Source of the DNA: JAWAAW01 sp964353335
Lineage (GTDB): Archaea > Nanobdellota > Nanobdellia > Woesearchaeales > ARS49
Direction of reading: 5' to 3'
Assembly: GCA_964353335.1 (NCBI GenBank)
Contig: CAYGVI010000002.1
Coordinates: forward strand, 62,001 to 126,000
Length of the DNA: 64,000 bases
Position numbers and translations under genes: made by a program. The stretch's first letter is position 1; the number at the start of each line of letters is the position of its first letter. Under the pieces are notes generated by a model that saw only the letters and a list, made by a program, of their open reading frames with translations, was not told the DNA's origin and did no database searches. Positions 59,581-64,000 of the stretch are shown piece after piece.

Positions 59581-59765
59581 ACAAGAAACAAAAAAGCAAG
59601 AAACAAAAAGAAGCAGTGATTAAGCTGATGGGCGGAATAGGGATAATAGTCCTGCTCACAGGATTGTTCACTGACCTGTATAAATTCACAACAGGGTTGC
59701 TCATTTCAATAGCAATAGGAATCCTGACAGGCGTGCTGGCAAAGTACTGGGGAATTAAGAAATAA
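59577..59765 (+). CDS. Very small membrane protein of the PIN operon
   Basis: 62 residues: Lys/Gln-rich start MNKKQKSKKQKEAVIKLMGG, then two helices (GIIVLLTGLFTDL, LISIAIGILTGVLAKYWG). ATG 59577 overlaps the stop of the gene before it. Last of a four-gene chain joined by ATGA overlaps. No family recognised. Confidence 0.55.
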   Translation: MNKKQKSKKQKEAVIKLMGGIGIIVLLTGLFTDLYKFTTGLLISIAIGILTGVLAKYWGIKK

Positions 59766-59768
59766 TTC

Positions 59769-61001
59769 TCAGGCAGGCTTAACTGCGGTAATATTGTAGA
59801 ACGGCTCTATCTCATGGTGCTTGACCTGCACATCTTTGAAGCCGACATCATTAAGCGCAGCCAGAATCTGCGGCTCGCCCATGTAATACTCAACTATTCC
59901 CTTTCTTGCCTTTCCGCTTTCATCTGCAAGACCTTTTGAGATTTTTGCAACAAGCTCGTCATCAACTCCCTGATATCCTCTGACTATGCGCGACTTGATT
60001 GCCGCGTAATATCCGTCAACAGGATTAATGTGCCCTGCAACATCCTCAGGCATGGACGGGTCTATCAATGGCATTGTGACAGCTGAGCCATGTTCAATGC
60101 TAAGGCTCTTGTACCCCTTGCCGTGCAGAGTGCGCATCAGATCAATGGGCTTCTGAGCGGTAACATGAACAATTCCATCCTTGTCAACAAGAACTTCTGC
60201 AGGAAGGACTGCATCTTTGAGTTTGCTAAATGCAGGCAGGCGGTCATATTTTTTGCCAGGCACAAACATCGCATTCAGGACATATCCGTTTCCTGAATCC
60301 CTGTTGTCTTCAAGATGGACTGGTGTTCCAAGATATTCGCAAACATCCTGCCCAATTCTGACAAGCTTGTCTTCAGAATAGTTCATGTTTACGTTTCCTT
60401 CGCCAAGATGCACAATGCCCCCTGGCTTCAGAGCCCTTGAAATCTCCCTGTAAACGCGCCTAAGCTCATCCCTTGTGACAGAAGCGTGATGGATTGAAAG
60501 GGTTGCCTCAACAAGGTCAACAGAAGAGTCAGCGACTTTCAGGTTATCCCTGAGGTTGTTTTTTACAAATGAAACCGTGGCAGGTTTCAGGTCAGCAGGG
60601 TTAATTGTTTCACCTGTGGCAAACTTTCCAACATTGAAGATAACAGAACTGTCAGCGGCTTTGTCAAAAAATCCTGTCTTTGTCAGTGTGTACAATCCCT
60701 TGACAAGCCCATTCTGGTCAAAGTCAATAACGTAGTCAAGAAGTATCAGTTTTCCGTCGCGGATTATTTTCTTCATCCTGTCGCGGTTTGAATCACCAAG
60801 CTTGCCATCAGTGTATTGGCAGGAATACGGTAGAACCTGGCCTCCGGGGCCCAAAACAAGAACAACAGGGTCGTTTTTGCCTGCGAGCTTTGTTTCAAGG
60901 GTGTCAAGAAGTAAGCCGTGCTGGTCTCCTAGAACCCTTGGCGCGCTCTTTGAGTACGCGTCACCGAACAATGTTGCAATGTCCCTGTTTTGTTCAGCCA
61001 T
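59769..61001 (-). CDS. Methyltransferase-like protein with long extra domains
   Basis: 410 residues from ATG 61001, 27 bp after GTTTAAATAT. VVLVLGPGGQVLPYSCQY near the N-terminus replaces motif I; SSVDLVEATLSIHHASVTRD and ISRALKPGGIVHLGEGNVNM are typical SAM-methyltransferase late motifs. The C-terminal 130 residues (DKDGIVHVTAQKPIDLMRTL, HINPVDGYYAAIKSRIVRGY) have no known fold. The altered motif I makes activity uncertain. Confidence 0.55.
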   Translation of the reverse strand: MAEQNRDIATLFGDAYSKSAPRVLGDQHGLLLDTLETKLAGKNDPVVLVLGPGGQVLPYSCQYTDGKLGDSNRDRMKKIIRDGKLILLDYVIDFDQNGLVKGLYTLTKTGFFDKAADSSVIFNVGKFATGETINPADLKPATVSFVKNNLRDNLKVADSSVDLVEATLSIHHASVTRDELRRVYREISRALKPGGIVHLGEGNVNMNYSEDKLVRIGQDVCEYLGTPVHLEDNRDSGNGYVLNAMFVPGKKYDRLPAFSKLKDAVLPAEVLVDKDGIVHVTAQKPIDLMRTLHGKGYKSLSIEHGSAVTMPLIDPSMPEDVAGHINPVDGYYAAIKSRIVRGYQGVDDELVAKISKGLADESGKARKGIVEYYMGEPQILAALNDVGFKDVQVKHHEIEPFYNITAVKPA

Positions 61002-61103
61002 GACACTGGTAAAAAGCCCGCCATATTTAAACCTTATGTTTTTATCTACTGAGGAGTAGTTAAAATAGGAAGGTTTATATACTTGAAAAACAGCGTATAG
61101 TGC

Positions 61104-62756
61104 ATGAGTGAAGCACAGAATCCTGCAGAAGTTAGTTCTACGAGCCAGAAGGCGCTCTCTGATTACGTCAGGGAATGCGAACAATTCGTCCAGAACCCTT
61201 CCACAATGGATAATGGCGGAGACCCCAGGTCAAAGGTTGCTGCGCTGTACTTGCTTAAGCATGATAAAAAGGATGTTTTTGATGAACTCCTGAGAAGCAA
61301 GGAAATGGTCCGCATAGGCGCGAAAATAGGCATGGTTGGAGACTACAGCCTGCTTCTCCAGTTCATAGACATTGTTTCTGACTCTGCAAACAAAGACGTG
61401 CCATACGCCCGCCTTGAAGAGCAGGTTGATGAGATAATGCAGAGCATACACAGCAATACGTTTGACAAGAGCAAGTATAACCTGCTTGAGCAGACATTAA
61501 AGGCTGCTGATGAATATTCACTCACGCTGAACAAGCCAGATGCACGCTTTATCGGGCTTTATGCACGTATCCAGAATGCTGTTGATTGTGCATTGAAAAG
61601 CCAGGCTGAACCCGTGCTTGATCTTGTGCTTGAACCGGTTGAAACAACTGAGCCAGTTGAAACGCAAGAGGAAATCACTTATGCCCCTCAAATCAAACCA
61701 ATGTCATTTGATGAGCTGGAAAACACACTTCGCGACATTGATTGCAAAATAACAGACTGCGAATTCAATCCGGAATCACGCAGGCAATTTGCTGACCTTC
61801 AATTGCGTGCAAAATACACTACGGCCAAAGACCCTGCATCTGAGAGGCGCAAACAAAGGCTGGATAAAGTAAGGGAGAAAATGATTGACTACATGATTAC
61901 ATACGACAGGGTAATCAGCGACGTTTCTGAAGCTGCAAAAGAAGGCAGTGTAAGTGCAAAGGTTGCTGCGCTTAATATGCTCAAAAACGAGAACAGCCTC
62001 GAGCTTGAGGAAGCGCTCAAAAGCAAACCTGGAATCCTGATGGCACTTAAAAAGCAGGTTTATGCAAATGACAGCGCTGAAAACTGGGCAATGATGAAGA
62101 AATTCCAGAGCATAGCCCCTTATTCAGGCAGAAAAGACTACGAAACCAGGACAATCCGCAGGCACGTAAAGAAACCAGTAAGCGGATTCAGAAAATTCCT
62201 TGCCGCAACTGCAACAGCTGCTGCTTTGACAATTGGCGGGATGTTTGGGCTTGACTATCTTTTGATTGACAAAGAAGAGCCTCAGAAGCAGGAAGAGCAG
62301 GCTGGCACCAGAAAAGAAGAGCCTCTGAAACAGGAAGCGCAGGTTGCTATAACAAAACAGGAAGAGCCAGTTGCTGTGCCGATTAAAGAAGAGCCTGTTG
62401 TCGAAGCAAAGCGCTTTTCACTTTTCGGGGCTGCAAACAAATTAGCAAGCCACTTTACAAAAGCGCCTGAAGCAGTTAATTATGCAGTCATACAGGCTAA
62501 CGACGCAGCCGCGCAGATAGCAAAAGCATTTGCAGAAGCTCCTTCAATACCGCCAGCGCCAACAGCACCTGCGCCAAAGGCAGAGCCAGTCCTTGACTTT
62601 ATCTGGGACAAGCCTTCTGAGCCTGAGATGACGCTCACTCCTTTGACAGATACAGAGCTGAAATACCTTGAAGACAGCTTTGAGCCAGCAGTTCTTGAGC
62701 TTGACTTTTCAAAGCCAATAAAGCGCGAGCCTTCGCTTGACTTTGGAATTCAATAA
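61104..62756 (+). CDS. Large single-pass protein with helical cytoplasmic domain
   Basis: 550 residues. About 1-330 are helical and charged with two similar halves (RSKVAALYLLKHDKKDVFDE at 42-61 and SAKVAALNMLKNENSLELEE near 285). A basic stretch RRHVKKPVSGFRKF leads to one membrane helix (LAATATAAALTIGGMFGLDY, near 370), then a Glu/Lys/Pro-rich outer part with repeats of the KEEPxKQE kind. GTTTATATAC gives a leader of a few bases. No family recognised; perhaps a scaffold. Confidence 0.6.
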   Translation: MSEAQNPAEVSSTSQKALSDYVRECEQFVQNPSTMDNGGDPRSKVAALYLLKHDKKDVFDELLRSKEMVRIGAKIGMVGDYSLLLQFIDIVSDSANKDVPYARLEEQVDEIMQSIHSNTFDKSKYNLLEQTLKAADEYSLTLNKPDARFIGLYARIQNAVDCALKSQAEPVLDLVLEPVETTEPVETQEEITYAPQIKPMSFDELENTLRDIDCKITDCEFNPESRRQFADLQLRAKYTTAKDPASERRKQRLDKVREKMIDYMITYDRVISDVSEAAKEGSVSAKVAALNMLKNENSLELEEALKSKPGILMALKKQVYANDSAENWAMMKKFQSIAPYSGRKDYETRTIRRHVKKPVSGFRKFLAATATAAALTIGGMFGLDYLLIDKEEPQKQEEQAGTRKEEPLKQEAQVAITKQEEPVAVPIKEEPVVEAKRFSLFGAANKLASHFTKAPEAVNYAVIQANDAAAQIAKAFAEAPSIPPAPTAPAPKAEPVLDFIWDKPSEPEMTLTPLTDTELKYLEDSFEPAVLELDFSKPIKREPSLDFGIQ

Positions 62757-62795
62757 TCTTTATAAACCGCCCTCAGGCAGCATTTCTGATTCGTG

Positions 62796-63164
62796 ATGGG
62801 AAAAGACTACCTAAAATACACACCTGAGAAAAAGCCATTCAAGACTTACTACTGGGAGGTCTGGCAGGGGCTTCCTTTTCCGGAAAGCAAATTCAAGAGG
62901 GAATTCCTTCCAGATGCGATTGAGGCATGGAGCTATTCAAGGAACGGGCTCTCAATCTGGATTCCTCAGTATGCCATAAACGCTTACAGGCAGAATCAGA
63001 AGGCAGTATTTATCGCGACAGCTGAGCGCAAAAAGCACGGAAAAGGGTTCAGGACAGAAGTGATTTCACTGCGCCCACTAGAAACCACTATTGATGACGC
63101 AATCCTGGAAGCAAAAGACCTGAACAGGGAAGTTGCAAAGTGGCACAGGACGTTTAAATGGTAA
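62796..63164 (+). CDS. Hypothetical protein, 122 aa
   Basis: ATG 62796 (GTG 62793 also possible), with CTTTATAAAC some 33 bp before it. Aromatic and basic: YTPEKKPFKTYYWEVWQGLP, AWSYSRNGLSIWIPQYAINA, KAVFIATAERKKHGKGFRTE, AILEAKDLNREVAKWHRTFK. Soluble. Its stop abuts that of the opposite-strand DUF58 gene. No family recognised. Confidence 0.55.
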   Translation: MGKDYLKYTPEKKPFKTYYWEVWQGLPFPESKFKREFLPDAIEAWSYSRNGLSIWIPQYAINAYRQNQKAVFIATAERKKHGKGFRTEVISLRPLETTIDDAILEAKDLNREVAKWHRTFKW

Positions 63165-64000
63165 TCACTCATTCAAAACAGTATAGAATGCGTCAAATAT
63201 CGGGTAATCTGTGCTGAAGACAAAGAATTTCGCGCCGATTTCATCGCACGCCTGCCTTATTTTCGCCTGGTGCTCTGCCATTTGCTGCAAATAATTCTTC
63301 CTTGCGTATGGCGAGATAAAAGTCCTGAGCGTGTCATCTGTTTCTGCGTCAACAAGCTTGAAGTCGCCCTCAATGTTCATCTCTGCCTCTGTCTTGTCAA
63401 GCACCTGGATAAGGACAACGTGGTGGTCCCTGTAGCGCTTTATCGCGCTCTTTATCTCTGCAGGGTCATACAGGAAGTCAGACATGATAACAACAAAAGA
63501 CCTTGTGTTGATGCGCTTCTTGTAAGCAGCAAGGGACGCCTCAAACTTGCTCAGCCCTTTTGGCTTCCTTTCATTCAGGTAGTCAAGCGCCCTCATCAGG
63601 TTTGTCCTGCCTCTTTTTGGCTTGAAAACCTCAAGGCGGTCTGCAAAAGTGCTCACGACAAACCTTTCATTGTGCTTCATTGCCATATAGCAGAATCCAA
63701 GCCCGAGCATGTCTGCATAATCCACTTTCTTGACTTTCTGGCCAAATCCCATGGAGCCGGAATAATCAATTATGACGTGGACTGTGAGGTTTCTTTCCTC
63801 CTCAAAGCGCTTGATAAACAGCTTGTCAAGCCGGGCAAGCACTTTCCAGTCAATTGCCCTGAAGTCATCCCCTGGCGTGTAAATCGCGTGGTCCTTGAAA
63901 ATAAGCCCGCGGCCAGTCGCAACAGCCCTTCGCTCTCCCACATAGTTGGATGTAAGCCGCTTGTTGATAATCAGCGACATCCTGTCCAGCTGGTGCAGGA
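63165..64000 (-). CDS. DUF58/vWA-like domain protein (5' end outside window)
   Basis: At least 277 residues; the frame continues without a stop to the window edge (LHQLDRMSLIINKR), so ATG 63980 is probably internal. The DUF58 core YTPGDDFRAIDWKVLARLDK and FEEERNLTVHVIIDYSGSM has the MIDAS-like DxSxS of the von Willebrand A fold, then MSDFLYDPAEIKSAIKRY. Such proteins usually pair with a MoxR AAA+ ATPase, expected just to the right. Confidence 0.9.
   Translation of the reverse strand, partial: LHQLDRMSLIINKRLTSNYVGERRAVATGRGLIFKDHAIYTPGDDFRAIDWKVLARLDKLFIKRFEEERNLTVHVIIDYSGSMGFGQKVKKVDYADMLGLGFCYMAMKHNERFVVSTFADRLEVFKPKRGRTNLMRALDYLNERKPKGLSKFEASLAAYKKRINTRSFVVIMSDFLYDPAEIKSAIKRYRDHHVVLIQVLDKTEAEMNIEGDFKLVDAETDDTLRTFISPYARKNYLQQMAEHQAKIRQACDEIGAKFFVFSTDYPIFDAFYTVLNE

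Overview
The window is archaeal, probably from a DPANN-type lineage (Woesearchaeota/Pacearchaeota-like; the phylum is my inference). The evidence is a run of archaeal information-processing genes: an RNase P protein, proteasome alpha, SBDS, exosome Rrp4/Rrp41/Rrp42, RpoK, RpoF, aIF2-gamma, eL21, eS17, Alba, SepF and archaeal-type ProS. Transcription signals are also archaeal. Many genes start 26-28 bp from the centre of a TATA box and are therefore leaderless; others carry GGGGTGAT or GGAGGT ribosome-binding sites. TTG and GTG starts occur. Three tRNA genes are present, two of them intron-containing.

Layout. 1-4201: a giant membrane-anchored surface protein (phosphodiesterase, beta-helix and FG-GAP repeats), cut by the left edge. 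4.2-7.7 kb: an EF-Tu-like small protein, a Fic protein set between two copies of the proS 3' end, and proS. 7.7-21 kb: a surface-glycan region with an OpgB-like phosphoglycerol transferase, a PIG-V-like and PMT-like transferases, two GT2 enzymes, methyltransferases, two paralogous polytopic proteins and a secreted protein; its right part is A+T-rich. 21-28 kb: tRNA-Pro and tRNA-Arg, Alba, eS17, a degenerate arginase, ArgS, a possible ribosome-hibernation protein, an FmrO/Arm-like rRNA methyltransferase followed by a ghost of a second 3' end, and a serpin. 28-46.6 kb: mixed housekeeping and lineage-specific genes (phosphohexomutase, aIF2-gamma, DUF655, RpoF, eL21, SepF, permease, ZPR1, endonuclease V), many lipoproteins and Tat substrates, and Cys-rich membrane proteins. 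46.5-48.7 kb: a tRNA-Lys best read as having two introns, overlapped by a LAGLIDADG gene, then three receiver-like proteins. 48.8-53.7 kb: the RNase P-proteasome-exosome operon. 53.7-64 kb: ParB-like protein, hydrolase, a Cys-repeat membrane pair, an HTH-PIN-TM-TM operon, a methyltransferase, a large anchored protein and a DUF58 protein cut by the right edge.

The most unusual signals are structural. (1) A palindromic twin-hairpin element occurs at 25192-25266 and, as an exact 90-nt in-frame insert, inside a DUF357 gene at 53462-53551. (2) There are two gene-end scars, where an accessory gene separates an intact gene from a synonymously diverged copy of that gene's last codons (proS/fic and the FmrO-like gene). 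(3) The tRNA-Lys carries two introns and its promoter lies inside a LAGLIDADG ORF. (4) One self-complementary TATA box appears to serve two divergent leaderless genes. (5) A shared operator-like sequence lies in front of a double-HTH regulator and its neighbour.
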